From positions 1 to 47,018 of the forward strand of contig DIUS01000101.1 of NCBI GenBank assembly GCA_002423075.1: 47,018 nt of DNA. Reading direction: 5' to 3'. The notes under the pieces were generated by a model. That model was not told the origin of the DNA and did not search any database. It worked only from the letters and a program-made list of their open reading frames with translations. Below, one piece after another: positions 5,463-13,472 of this stretch. A program made the position numbers and the translations under genes. The DNA comes from Microbacteriaceae bacterium UBA6152. GTDB lineage: Bacteria; Actinomycetota; Actinomycetes; Actinomycetales; Microbacteriaceae. Positions within the stretch are counted from its first letter, which is position 1; the number at the start of each line of letters is the position of its first letter.

Positions 5463-7189
5463 ACCGCGCCCAACTCGACGCGCTACTGCGCGCCGGACTC
5501 ATCACCGCCGAGCAGCACACGACCGCGCTCGCCACCATCACCCCCACCGGCATGGTCGCCGAGCGACCCCAGCTCACCGTCGAGCTCGCCGCCGACGATG
5601 TCGAGTTCTCGACCGATTCACGCACCGTCACCGGCATCGTCACGATCTACGAGCAGTACATCCCTTCGCACCACATGGTGCTGCACACCGGATGCATGCA
5701 ACCGCGACAGCCGCTGTCGCGCGTGAAGCTCCTGCGCGATCACAACCACGCCGACCCGATCGGCTACATGACCGAGCTCGACCCCGAGACCATGATCGCC
5801 ACGTTCTACATCCCCGAAGGGGAGAACGGCGACAAGGCTCTCGCCGAAGCGCAGAACGGCCTGCGCGACGGCATGAGCGTCGGCTGGACCACCCTCGAGT
5901 ACGACATCGACGACGACTGGATGATCCACATTCGCGCCGCCGACTTCTACGAGACGAGCCTCTGTGCCCTCCCCGCCATCGCCGATGCCGGGGTGATCAA
6001 TGTTGCCGCCGCACTGGCAACGTCACGAAAGGAACACCGCATCATGAACCGAGCCCAGCTCGCGGCGGCACTGGCCGCAGGCAAGATCACGCAGGAGCAG
6101 CACGACACCGCGCTCACCGCCTTCGAGGCGACCGAGCAGTTGGCCGGCCCCGCGCCAGCCGCACCGATCACGGCAGCAGTCGCCGCCGGTCCCGAGCTGC
6201 AGACGCAGCAGCCGACGGGCGTCACCGTCATCGAGCCCAAGCTCACCCTCGAGGGCGTCGTCCGACAGATGTCGGCCGCAGCCTCGACCGGGCGACTCAG
6301 CGACTTCCAGCTCGCCCTGTCGAACGTGCTCCCCTCGGACGACGCGGGCGAAGCGTTCACCCGCCCCGAGTGGCTCGACGAGCTGTTCACGGCAAGCGAC
6401 GAGACCCGCACCTGGGTCAACGCCATCGGCCAGCCCGAGATGATGACGAAGTTCAAGGGCGAGGGCTGGCGCTGGGGAGACACCCCCGACGTCGACGAGT
6501 ACGACGGCGACGACGCGACCGAAGTCCCCTCGAACGACGTCAGCACCGAGCCCGTCGTCTTCACCGGTTGGGGAGTCGCCGCAGGCTGGGGCATGCCCCG
6601 CCAGCTCATCGACTTCGCCGACGAGGAGCTCACCCGCTCGTTCTGGCAGGCAGTCGGCCGCAACTACCAGCGCAAGACCAACGTCGGCACCCGCACCCGC
6701 GTGCTGGCCGCCGCGTTCGCAGCTGGTGCGACCCTCGCCTCGGCGGGCGGCTCCGCGTCCGTCGCGACCGGCAACGCTGTGGCCCTCATCAAGCAGCTCG
6801 TCCGCGACGTGCGCGCGATCGAGGGCGGTCGCGCCAACCGCGTGTTCCTCGGCGCGACGCAGTTCGGCCTGCTCGAGGACCTCCCGACCGACAACCTGCC
6901 GCTCTGGCTGAAGTCGGCAGAGATCACCCTCGACATCACCGAGGGCGTCGCGCAGACCGCAGGCGGCAAGCTGATCGTCACCCACGACCCGGCACTCGCC
7001 GCCAACCAGGGCGTCGCGTTCGACAGCCGCGCGATGACGCTCAAGGAGAAGGCGCCGCTGCAGCTCTCGGCGATCTCCGTCTCGCACGGCAAGGTCGACG
7101 TCGGCGTGTTCGGATACATGCGCCTCGACACCCACGACCCGCGCCTGGTCATCAAGCGCACCGCGGGCGAGACGCTGCCGACGCCGTAA
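5459..7189 (+). CDS. Prohead protease-major capsid protein fusion
   Basis: This is one 576-residue frame. Residues 1-190 are a U35/S78 prohead protease: His in LLRDHNH (H95/H97), Ser in RDGMSVGW (S140), and an ETSL segment after it. Residues about 196-576 are an HK97-fold major capsid protein (P-domain and A-domain segments such as VVFTGWGVAAGWGMPRQ and NRVFLGATQFGLLEDL). The two halves start with the same peptide, MNRAQL, followed by alike residues (AGLITAEQH versus AGKITQEQH), showing a duplicated N-terminal segment. A strong GAAAGGAA lies just before the internal ATG at 6044, so a separate 381-residue capsid protein may also be made. Protease-capsid fusions occur in the very small Arthrobacter/Microbacterium siphophages (from memory). 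Confidence 0.93.
   Translation: MNRAQLDALLRAGLITAEQHTTALATITPTGMVAERPQLTVELAADDVEFSTDSRTVTGIVTIYEQYIPSHHMVLHTGCMQPRQPLSRVKLLRDHNHADPIGYMTELDPETMIATFYIPEGENGDKALAEAQNGLRDGMSVGWTTLEYDIDDDWMIHIRAADFYETSLCALPAIADAGVINVAAALATSRKEHRIMNRAQLAAALAAGKITQEQHDTALTAFEATEQLAGPAPAAPITAAVAAGPELQTQQPTGVTVIEPKLTLEGVVRQMSAAASTGRLSDFQLALSNVLPSDDAGEAFTRPEWLDELFTASDETRTWVNAIGQPEMMTKFKGEGWRWGDTPDVDEYDGDDATEVPSNDVSTEPVVFTGWGVAAGWGMPRQLIDFADEELTRSFWQAVGRNYQRKTNVGTRTRVLAAAFAAGATLASAGGSASVATGNAVALIKQLVRDVRAIEGGRANRVFLGATQFGLLEDLPTDNLPLWLKSAEITLDITEGVAQTAGGKLIVTHDPALAANQGVAFDSRAMTLKEKAPLQLSAISVSHGKVDVGVFGYMRLDTHDPRLVIKRTAGETLPTP
6028..6046 (+). promoter_or_regulatory. Internal ribosome binding site and start for capsid-only product
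   Basis: A purine-rich GAAAGGAA (6027..6034) stands about 9 nt before an in-frame ATG (6044..6046), which begins MNRAQLAAAL, a repeat of the protein's own N-terminus (MNRAQLDALL). This suggests independent initiation of the major capsid protein inside the fusion gene. Confidence 0.55.
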
Positions 7190-7250
7190 CCGACCGCTGC
7201 CCGCCCGACTGGCACGCCGGGCGGGCAGCGCAACACCCGAGAGGAGCATC

Positions 7251-7571
7251 ATGACCACCTGGCACGATCGGACCAGCCTGCGAGCCCGTTGGTCGAACGC
7301 GCCCACCTCGGACGCGCTCCTCGATGACCTGCTCGACGTCGCCAAGCACCAAGTCATCGAGTACGCCCCGGTTCTCGCCGAGGGTGCGCCAGTACCGACC
7401 CGATACCGCTACGCCCAATACATGCAGGCTGTCGCCTTGTGGAACGCGCAGAAGGCCGGCCCCACCGACGACGCCATGGGCGGCGAAAGTTTCCAGGTGC
7501 GGGTCTACCCGATGGATGCCACAATTCGCCGGATCATCCGCCCCACTGCCGGTGTGCCGAGGGTCGGATGA
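7251..7571 (+). CDS. Head-tail connector protein
   Basis: This encodes a 106-residue protein, MTTWHDRTSLRARW at the start, with a strong GAGAGGAGC before the ATG. It is helical with a C-terminal beta segment ending RRIIRPTAGVPRVG. First gene after the capsid, it matches the place and size of the Gp6/Gp15-like head completion proteins that dock below the portal. Sequence signatures are weak; the call rests on position and size. Its stop overlaps the next start (ATGATGA). Confidence 0.7.
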   Translation: MTTWHDRTSLRARWSNAPTSDALLDDLLDVAKHQVIEYAPVLAEGAPVPTRYRYAQYMQAVALWNAQKAGPTDDAMGGESFQVRVYPMDATIRRIIRPTAGVPRVG

Positions 7572-7975
7572 TGAGCGTCTACAGTCGCAAGCAGTTCGGA
7601 GACCGGCTCACGGCCGACCTCGCCACGGCAACCCTCACCGGCTACAAGGTAGTGCCCGACCCCCGCGCGATCGACCTTGACGATCCGAGCATCCGTTGCG
7701 TGCTGCAGATCGTCCGGCAACGCATCGTGCCCTCCCCCGAAAACCCGCGCGGTGGATTTGGCGAGACACACGAGCTCTGGGTCGTGACCAGCGTGACCGA
7801 CCCCGACCTCGTCGAGGATGCCCTCGACGACCGCCTCGCCGAAGTCATCGAGATTCTCGACGAGATTCCCTTCATCACGTGGAGCTCAGCCGAGCGCCGC
7901 ATCCACGGCTCGAACCGCCACGCCTTCATGATCAGCATCCAACTCGAAACTCAGAAAGAAGAATCCGATGACTGA
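7568..7975 (+). CDS. Head-tail joining / tail terminator-like protein
   Basis: This is a 135-residue protein starting MMSVYSRKQFGDRL; two ATGs are adjacent and either may be used. It has alternating strands and helices (ELWVVTSVTDPDLVEDALDD; IEILDEIPFITW) as expected for a tail terminator of the lambda gpU/HK97 gp10 kind that caps the tail tube. It lies between the connector and the major tail protein, exactly where such proteins are found, and overlaps the latter by 8 bp. Confidence 0.65.
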   Translation: MMSVYSRKQFGDRLTADLATATLTGYKVVPDPRAIDLDDPSIRCVLQIVRQRIVPSPENPRGGFGETHELWVVTSVTDPDLVEDALDDRLAEVIEILDEIPFITWSSAERRIHGSNRHAFMISIQLETQKEESDD

Positions 7976-8630
7976 GATCCTCTCCACCGCCAAGGCCGTC
8001 ACCCGCCTCTCGATCAAGATCGGCACCGACGACTACGTGCGTCACTGCAGCAACGCCGAGATCATCCCCACCCGCCCCGTCGCCACCTTCAAGGGCGGCA
8101 ACCCCGAGGCGCACTCGCACGACGTCGGCGCCGCCAGCTACATGCTGGCGCTGTCATTCGTGCACGACTACAACAACCCCGACAGCCTCTACCGCTTCCT
8201 GCTCGAGCACGGCGGCGAGACGGCCGAGTTCACCTACAAGCCCGACCGTGACGGCGACCTCGAGGCCACCGTCACCGCTGTGCTCATCGAGCCCCGCCTC
8301 GGCAACCAAGTCGACCAGAAGGGAACCTCGACACTGCAGATGCCGTGCAGCAAGCCCGTCTACGGCGCACCGACCATCGTGGTGCCCGCGATCACCGGCA
8401 TCACCCCCGACACGGCAGACGCAGACGGCGGCGAGCTGGTCGTCATCACCGGCACCGGCTTCACCGGCGCCACGTCAGTCACGATCGACGGCGAGACGGC
8501 GGAGTTCATCCTCGTCAACAGCCGCACGATCCACGCCGTCGTGCCCGCCGCCACCGCAGGCGAGGCCCTGGTCATCGTCACCAACTCGGCCGGCGCCTCA
8601 CCGGCCGCCACCATCACCCTCACCGCGTAA
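7968..8630 (+). CDS. Major tail tube protein with C-terminal TIG/Ig-like domain
   Basis: This is a 220-residue protein. Residues 1-135 fit a tail tube subunit (SYMLALSFVHDYNNPDSL, FTYKPDRDGDLEATVTAVL). Residues about 140-220 form an IPT/TIG immunoglobulin-like domain: ITGITPDTADADGG, VVITGTGFTGATSVTIDG, then VPAATAGEALVIVTNSAG. Ig-like decorations on tail tubes are common in siphophages and may help surface contact. It stacks around the tape measure to form the tail shaft. The first codon overlaps the preceding gene by 8 bp. Confidence 0.88.
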   Translation: MTEILSTAKAVTRLSIKIGTDDYVRHCSNAEIIPTRPVATFKGGNPEAHSHDVGAASYMLALSFVHDYNNPDSLYRFLLEHGGETAEFTYKPDRDGDLEATVTAVLIEPRLGNQVDQKGTSTLQMPCSKPVYGAPTIVVPAITGITPDTADADGGELVVITGTGFTGATSVTIDGETAEFILVNSRTIHAVVPAATAGEALVIVTNSAGASPAATITLTA

Positions 8631-8638
8631 GCCTCTCC

Positions 8639-9142
8639 ATGCGGGTCTACGCTGGCGCCGAGGAAGACGTCCTGCAGGTCGTCGCGCAGCTGAAAGAAGC
8701 TGACGACGGCCTGCAGGCCGCGATGATGGGCGACGCTCGAGAGCAACTCGGCGACACCTGGCGCCAGCTGCTCAACGAGCAGAGCACCGGCCCGCAAGAC
8801 CACGACACCATCGTCGCCGACTCCCGCGTCGTCGTCGGCTCTGACGGCTTCATTGTCTACGCCGCTCAGAGCGCGCAACCGCTCAGCGGCGGCCTCGTCC
8901 CCAGCGAGGACTGGCACGCCGTCGAGTTCGGTGCTCGCACTCGCCGCGTGAAGATCGGCGATCGCTCACCCGCCACCCGCCGCTTCTATCAGGCGAACCG
9001 GATGATCAACCGAGGTCTGCCGAACCGTCAGAAGTATGGCCGCGTCGGCCTCCAAGCCGCCTCACTCATGGGTCGGCAGCTTGTGCGCGTCTGGGTCACC
9101 GCTCTCGTCGAGCGATACAGGAAGGGGGTGAACGGTGACTAA
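8639..9142 (+). CDS. HK97 gp10-like tail-assembly protein
   Basis: This is a 167-residue protein, MRVYAGAEEDVLQVV at the start; the ATG follows the tail-tube stop by 8 bp. It has a helical N-terminal region and then a segment with VEFGARTRRVKIGDRSPATR and many basic residues, as in minor head-tail or tail-completion proteins. It ends with RKGVNGD, overlapping the tape-measure GTG by 8 bp. In minimal siphophages this slot holds a tail assembly factor acting with the tape measure. I cannot name the family with certainty. Confidence 0.5.
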   Translation: MRVYAGAEEDVLQVVAQLKEADDGLQAAMMGDAREQLGDTWRQLLNEQSTGPQDHDTIVADSRVVVGSDGFIVYAAQSAQPLSGGLVPSEDWHAVEFGARTRRVKIGDRSPATRRFYQANRMINRGLPNRQKYGRVGLQAASLMGRQLVRVWVTALVERYRKGVNGD

Positions 9143-10208
9143 AGGCATCGGCATCAACTTCTACGCCGACACGACCTCGGTCGAGGAAGGCAGCCGCACC
9201 GTACAGAGCGCCCTCAACGAGGTCAACGAGACCTCACGCACTACCGCACGCTCGCAAGAACGCGACTTCGAGAAGGTCGACCGTGCGGCACAGAACACCG
9301 CCAAGAACATCGACTTCATACCCGGCGTGTTCGTCGACTGGGAGACCGAGAGCGATAGCCGCACCAAGAGCATCAGCGAAGACCTCGAGGGCGTCGACAG
9401 CAGCGCGGGCGATCTGGCCGGTACGGTCAAGGGCAGCCTCACCGAAGCATTCCAAGAGTGGGACGGCACCGCCGAGGGCGCGGTCGCCTCAGTCGGCAAG
9501 GGACTCGAGGGGCTCGCCGCCTGGATTCCCGGCATCGGTGGTCTGATCGGCGCGGGCCTCGGCGTCGTCGTCACCGAGTGGGCGAAGACGTGGGGCGACA
9601 CCGCAAAAGCGAACGCCGAGAACGTCGCCGCGATGTTCGACGACATGATCGAGTCGGGCAATCGGTTCCTCTCCGAGGGTCACGTGCAGAACACGATCTC
9701 GCAGATCATCAACGACTCCGCCCGGCTTGAAGAGGTCAAGAAGCGAGCCGAGGATGCAGGAGTCGCCCTCGACACGATGCTTGCCGCCGAGGCAGGGTCC
9801 AAGAGTGCGCTCGAGGAAGTTCTCGGCCGAGTCAACGAGTCCGTGCAGAGCAACGTCGAGCTGCAGCGTGATGGCACGTTCGAGTCTCAGGAGCAGCTCG
9901 TCGCGGTCGAGAACCAGTTGATCAAGCTGCAGGAGGTTCAGAGCCACCTCGACGGCATCGTGAGCCGACAGGACGACAGCGCCGCCGCCGCGAACCTCTA
10001 CGACGCGGCAGTCGACGCCGCACGCGGCCACCTGGAAGAGCAGAAGGAAGCGATCCAGATACGCAACCGCCTACTCGCCGAAACCCCGGCAGTGGTCAAC
10101 ACGCGGCTCGACGTTGACGACTCAGAGCTCGAGCGCAAGCTGCGCGAAAACCGAACCATCCGCGTGAACCTCGAAGGGTTCACCCGCAACGGAATGAGAG
10201 TCGTATGA
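9135..10208 (+). CDS. Tape measure protein (very short)
   Basis: This is a 357-residue protein from a GTG start. It is helical and coiled-coil-like throughout, with Gln/Glu/Ala-rich heptads (LQEVQSHLDGIVSRQDD), and a central hydrophobic stretch (WIPGIGGLIGAGLGVVV, about 130-146) typical of tape measures. Position after the tail tube genes supports it. Typical tape measures have 700-2000 residues; at the usual 0.15 nm per residue this gives a tail of about 50 nm. No lysozyme or peptidase domain is present. Confidence 0.85.
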   Translation: MTKGIGINFYADTTSVEEGSRTVQSALNEVNETSRTTARSQERDFEKVDRAAQNTAKNIDFIPGVFVDWETESDSRTKSISEDLEGVDSSAGDLAGTVKGSLTEAFQEWDGTAEGAVASVGKGLEGLAAWIPGIGGLIGAGLGVVVTEWAKTWGDTAKANAENVAAMFDDMIESGNRFLSEGHVQNTISQIINDSARLEEVKKRAEDAGVALDTMLAAEAGSKSALEEVLGRVNESVQSNVELQRDGTFESQEQLVAVENQLIKLQEVQSHLDGIVSRQDDSAAAANLYDAAVDAARGHLEEQKEAIQIRNRLLAETPAVVNTRLDVDDSELERKLRENRTIRVNLEGFTRNGMRVV

Positions 10209-10582
10209 GCCGGATTCTTGTGCGCGACAACGTGACGATCTCTGACGGCGACACGACGACCAGCCCCGACCTCATCAGCCGCTACGCAGTCCGCCGCGTG
10301 TCCAGCAACATCTTCCACACGATCGTCGGCAGAGCGGCCCGCTGGCTCACCCTCGGCGTGTCACGTCTCAGGGCGGGAACGTTCGACGCGCTCTACTTCG
10401 ACCGCGACGAGGCCCACGCCGCCCTCGAAATGCACGCCGCCGCCGCGTGGTTCACCTACACCGATGCCGACCAGCCCGAACGCAACATGACCTACGCCGT
10501 CGAGGGTCAATGCGAGCTCGTGCACGACGCCAAGTTCAACCACTGGCGTCTCACGGTCGAGTTCGAGGAGATCGAACCGTGA
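10205..10582 (+). CDS. Minor tail protein (distal tail-like)
   Basis: This encodes a 125-residue protein, MSRILVRDNVTISDGD at the start, overlapping the tape measure stop by ATGA. It is predicted beta-rich (YAVEGQCELVHDAKF, HWRLTVEFEEIEP). The slot after the tape measure normally holds the distal tail protein or an adaptor to the tail tip; the size is at the low end, consistent with a minimal phage. It overlaps the next gene by GTGA at 10579..10582. Assignment is from context. Confidence 0.6.
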   Translation: MSRILVRDNVTISDGDTTTSPDLISRYAVRRVSSNIFHTIVGRAARWLTLGVSRLRAGTFDALYFDRDEAHAALEMHAAAAWFTYTDADQPERNMTYAVEGQCELVHDAKFNHWRLTVEFEEIEP

Positions 10583-11772
10583 TCGTCGACGAGCACGAGG
10601 TCCGCATCTACTCCGGCACCACTCCACTCAAACCCGCTGACGACATCGGCAGCATCACCGTCGACCGCGGATGGTCCCCCCACGTACAGGGGCGCATCTC
10701 AGTCCTCACGCCCTCAGCGAGCTCGCTCACCAGCGAAGGCTCGATCATCACGATTGAGCTCACACAGCGCTTCGGCGACTTCGCCCTCACACGAGACCTC
10801 ACTGCAGCCTACGCAGGCGATCTCACTTCAGACCTCACGAGTGTCTTCGCGAGCGGCACGACTGCCGACCTCACCGCGATCATGACGGCACAATCTTGGG
10901 TCTCGCCGCCCAGAGCAGGCAGCGGTCGCACCTTCCGCCTAATCGTCACCGGCCGCATCCGCACGCGCACGGTGCACACGCTCGAGGTCGAATCTGAAGA
11001 AGCTGTGCTCGACAGCCTCGTGTGGTACGACGTGGACGGCAGCCTCGAGGGCCTGCCTCTCAATTTCACCGCCAACACTGCACGCGGCTATCTCGATGCA
11101 ATCCTCACCGCGCACCAAACCGAAGGCGACCTCTATCCGACCTCCACAGGCGCCGGATGGACCCCAAACTTCGTCGATCGATCCAGCCCGACCCCGCTGT
11201 TCGAGTCAAGTCACGTCATCGAGGTCGGCGAGGCCACCTTCGCGACGATGAAACCGCTCCTGATCGGCACACGTCAGCGACTCTTCTGCCCTGGTGACGG
11301 CACGGCAATACTCACCGACTACCCCTACACCCTCTCCCCCTCCATCACCGTTATAGCTGGCGACAACCTCGTCGACTTCGAGGTCACCACCAGCGGACTG
11401 CCACTCAACATGCTCTACCGATTCCAAGGCAGCGAATCGAACCCCGCAGCGCGACCGATACACACGCCCTATGCGTTCCCCGAGCTCAACTATCCGCACG
11501 GCGGGCTGATCGAGATGCCCGTACCCGGCCCAGTGATTGGTGCTGGCCTCAGCAACTTCACGACCATCCAGGCAGAGCTCGCCGTCGCCCTGCGAAACCC
11601 AGTCGGTCTCGAAAGCTCACCCTTACGACTAGTGGCGGTCAACAACTACGACGCGATGCCGGGCAGCCCAATCAGCTACACCACAACGATCGGCGGCACG
11701 CCCATCAACGAGGTCGTAGATGCGGTCACCTGGCGGCTCGGCGGCCAGTTCGAGATGGACATCTGGATTTAG
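10579..11772 (+). CDS. Minor tail protein / tail hub
   Basis: This is a 397-residue protein from a GTG start (MIVDEHEVRIYSGTTP). It is beta-rich with a hub-like pattern, including TVDRGWSPHVQGRISVL near the N-terminus, IVTGRIRTRTVHTLEVES, and a C-terminal MPGSPISYTTTIGGTPI segment ending VTWRLGGQFEMDIWI. Such proteins are the tail hub (gp27/Tal-like) of actinophages. It contains the repeated peptide DLTAAYAGDLTSDLTSVF. Location between the distal tail protein and the fibre supports the call. Confidence 0.7.
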   Translation: MIVDEHEVRIYSGTTPLKPADDIGSITVDRGWSPHVQGRISVLTPSASSLTSEGSIITIELTQRFGDFALTRDLTAAYAGDLTSDLTSVFASGTTADLTAIMTAQSWVSPPRAGSGRTFRLIVTGRIRTRTVHTLEVESEEAVLDSLVWYDVDGSLEGLPLNFTANTARGYLDAILTAHQTEGDLYPTSTGAGWTPNFVDRSSPTPLFESSHVIEVGEATFATMKPLLIGTRQRLFCPGDGTAILTDYPYTLSPSITVIAGDNLVDFEVTTSGLPLNMLYRFQGSESNPAARPIHTPYAFPELNYPHGGLIEMPVPGPVIGAGLSNFTTIQAELAVALRNPVGLESSPLRLVAVNNYDAMPGSPISYTTTIGGTPINEVVDAVTWRLGGQFEMDIWI

Positions 11773-11783
11773 GGAGAAAACAC

Positions 11784-12227
11784 ATGACACTAGGCAGCCT
11801 CGACGCCAACGGCGTCGGCAGATACGTCGAAACCACCCCGATCGGCACCAAATGGTCGGACTACATGAACGAAGGACTAGAAAGCGTCTCCGACGCGATC
11901 GGCAACCTCGCGATCGCTGACACCGGCTGGATCAACCTCACCCTCATCAACGGGTGGAGTTCAGGCCAGCTGCCCCAGTATCGTCGCAAGAACGGTGTCG
12001 TCTACCTCAAAGGCCGCCCGACAGGGGGGTCGAGCACGACGATCGCGCAGCTACCGGTCGGCTTCCGGCCGGGCGGATCGGTGTCGATCTTCTCCGCCGT
12101 GATCGATGGCTCCTCTGCCGCGACGATCGTGCGCGTCGTCGTCCAGTCGGACGGGAGCATTGTCGCTGGCGCCACGTCACACTCTCCGAACATCTCGGGA
12201 TGCACTCCCTTCCCGGTCGGAGCGTGA
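11784..12227 (+). CDS. Tail fibre / receptor-binding protein
   Basis: This is a 147-residue protein with AGGGAG before its ATG. The segment GWINLTLINGWSSG, then QYRRKNGVVYLKG, is the beta-sandwich seen at the tip of many phage tail fibres, where it binds the host surface. The N-terminal 50 residues (YVETTPIGTKWSDYMNEGL) probably attach it to the hub or make a trimeric stem. It is the smallest kind of receptor-binding module and fits the small tail. The next gene begins 7 bp downstream. Confidence 0.78.
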   Translation: MTLGSLDANGVGRYVETTPIGTKWSDYMNEGLESVSDAIGNLAIADTGWINLTLINGWSSGQLPQYRRKNGVVYLKGRPTGGSSTTIAQLPVGFRPGGSVSIFSAVIDGSSAATIVRVVVQSDGSIVAGATSHSPNISGCTPFPVGA

Positions 12228-12234
12228 CGAGCCC

Positions 12235-12687
12235 ATGACTGTCACACCGGGCGCGCTGAAACCCTCCGAGCTCACGAGCATCGGGCAGGGCATCGACGGC
12301 AAGACTGCCGAGTTGGCGAACGTGCCCGCGGCATGGTTCAAGAAGCTGCAGGCCGATCTCATCGCCTCGTTCGGGTTCGCCGCCCAGTTCCGCCGCGCTG
12401 GCGCCTACCGCACCCGCGCCGAGCAGCAGCAGATCAACCCCGGGCAGACCGTCTCCGACCACCTCGCCGGCCGAGCGATCGACATTCGCAACTGGGCGAC
12501 GTTCGCCGAGCGCAACTCGACCACCTTCTACCGGCTGCTCGCCTCGAACGGATGGCGCAACATCCAAGTCGACGGGCGCCCGTTTCGTTCGGAGCCGTGG
12601 CACTGGGTCAACGTCAAGACCGACCCACCAGCAGCAGCGTCGAGCATCACCGAGATCGAGAGAAAGAAACGCACATGGCATGGATGA
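12235..12687 (+). CDS. Endolysin, M15 D-Ala-D-Ala carboxypeptidase (VanY-like)
   Basis: This is a 150-residue zinc peptidase. The ligands are in SDHLAGRAIDIRNW (H76, D83) and SEPWHWVNV (H123), the M15 signature, with the substrate arginine probably in AGAYRTRAEQQ. It cleaves peptide bonds in peptidoglycan stems; phage versions release progeny. There is no wall-binding repeat, so it is a single-domain lysin of the size expected for a minimal phage. It lies directly before the holin-like genes and overlaps the next reading frame by 13 bp. Confidence 0.9.
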   Translation: MTVTPGALKPSELTSIGQGIDGKTAELANVPAAWFKKLQADLIASFGFAAQFRRAGAYRTRAEQQQINPGQTVSDHLAGRAIDIRNWATFAERNSTTFYRLLASNGWRNIQVDGRPFRSEPWHWVNVKTDPPAAASSITEIERKKRTWHG

Positions 12688-13022
12688 AGTCCGACAACGG
12701 GCAATGGTATTTGACGGGAGAGTTCACGGTGCACCGCATCGGCCGCGACCGTGACGATGCGCGGCCGATCAGTGACATGCTGGGTTTCAACGCTGAGCAG
12801 GTGTCCCATGCATCTGTGCGGGCCGAGGTCACCCGCGTCGAGACCGCAAGAGCGCAGCTGGTGAAAGAGATCGCAGACGCGATCCTCCCCGCGATCGCAG
12901 CAGGGTCCACCGTGACGGCCGAGGTCGACGCCGACGCGATCGCCGACCGCGTGCGTGTCGCGCTCGGCCCCGACTTCGACGCCCTCGCCGAGGACATCAA
13001 CCGACCTCGGACCGTGAGCTAA
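12675..13022 (+). CDS. Hypothetical phage protein in lysis cassette
   Basis: This encodes a 115-residue protein beginning MAWMKSDNGQWYLTGEF. The N-terminal 40 residues resemble a short beta unit with HRIGRDRDDARPISDMLGF. The rest is helical (RAEVTRVETARAQLVKEI; then ADADAIADRVRVAL-like). Similar proteins lie next to the endolysin in many actinophages, but their role is not known to me. Overlaps endolysin at its 5' end and shares a base with the start of the next membrane gene. Confidence 0.6.
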   Translation: MAWMKSDNGQWYLTGEFTVHRIGRDRDDARPISDMLGFNAEQVSHASVRAEVTRVETARAQLVKEIADAILPAIAAGSTVTAEVDADAIADRVRVALGPDFDALAEDINRPRTVS

Positions 13023-13243
13023 TGAACGAGGCCATATTCCTCTCCATCACAGCCCCGCTGCTCCTCGCAGCGCTCGGATACATCGTCGCGCTCCTGGTGC
13101 GGCTCAACCGGCGCATAAGAGCCCTCGAGCGCCGCGACCGCCTCTCATGGCTCTACATCAGAGCTCTCGTCGACCACGCCTACAAGGCTGGCGCAACACC
13201 CATCCCACCCCCGCCCGAGGGGTGGGACGACCTACTCGATTAG
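13022..13243 (+). CDS. Small membrane protein of lysis cassette (holin-like)
   Basis: This is a 73-residue protein with one N-terminal transmembrane span (LSITAPLLLAALGYIVALLV, residues 7-26) followed by a strongly basic helix (RLNRRIRALERRDRL) and a proline-rich tail. One membrane span plus positive cytoplasmic residues fits a type III holin, a spanin-like or an anti-holin protein. It lies between the endolysin and a second membrane gene, so the two may form a holin pair. Confidence 0.6.
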   Translation: MNEAIFLSITAPLLLAALGYIVALLVRLNRRIRALERRDRLSWLYIRALVDHAYKAGATPIPPPPEGWDDLLD

Positions 13244-13256
13244 AGGAGACAACCCC

Positions 13257-13472
13257 ATGAACGACAATCCCCAGCCGCAGCACGCCGCCGCTCCCGAGTG
13301 GTTCAGCCCTCGAGTGCGAGCCTGGCTCTACGGCATCATCGCCGCCGTCGCGCCCCTGCTCGTCCTGCTCGGCGCCGTGACAGACGACGTCGCACAGTAC
13401 GCGCTCAACATCGCAGCCGCCGTGCTCCTCATCGGCGGCAACGCAATGGCGATCCGACACGTCCCCCGCTAG
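13257..13472 (+). CDS. Holin, two membrane spans
   Basis: This encodes a 71-residue protein with GAGGAG before its ATG. Two hydrophobic spans (about residues 24-42, YGIIAAVAPLLVLLG, and 46-64, LNIAAAVLLIGGNAMA) with a short loop and a basic C-terminus (RHVPR) match class II holins of actinophages. Holins permeabilise the membrane so the endolysin can reach the wall. It is the last rightward gene, and its stop meets the stop of the leftward integrase (shared bases 13469..13472). Confidence 0.78.
   Translation: MNDNPQPQHAAAPEWFSPRVRAWLYGIIAAVAPLLVLLGAVTDDVAQYALNIAAAVLLIGGNAMAIRHVPR

Noticed and set aside
5437..7254. 605-codon frame overlapping the protease-capsid gene
   Set aside because: Extremely Arg-rich composition and no motif; the other frame has clear protease and capsid signatures.
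12106..12234. Upstream extension of the endolysin frame
   Set aside because: It lies within the fibre gene and lacks peptidase features; ATG 12235 gives a full M15 domain.
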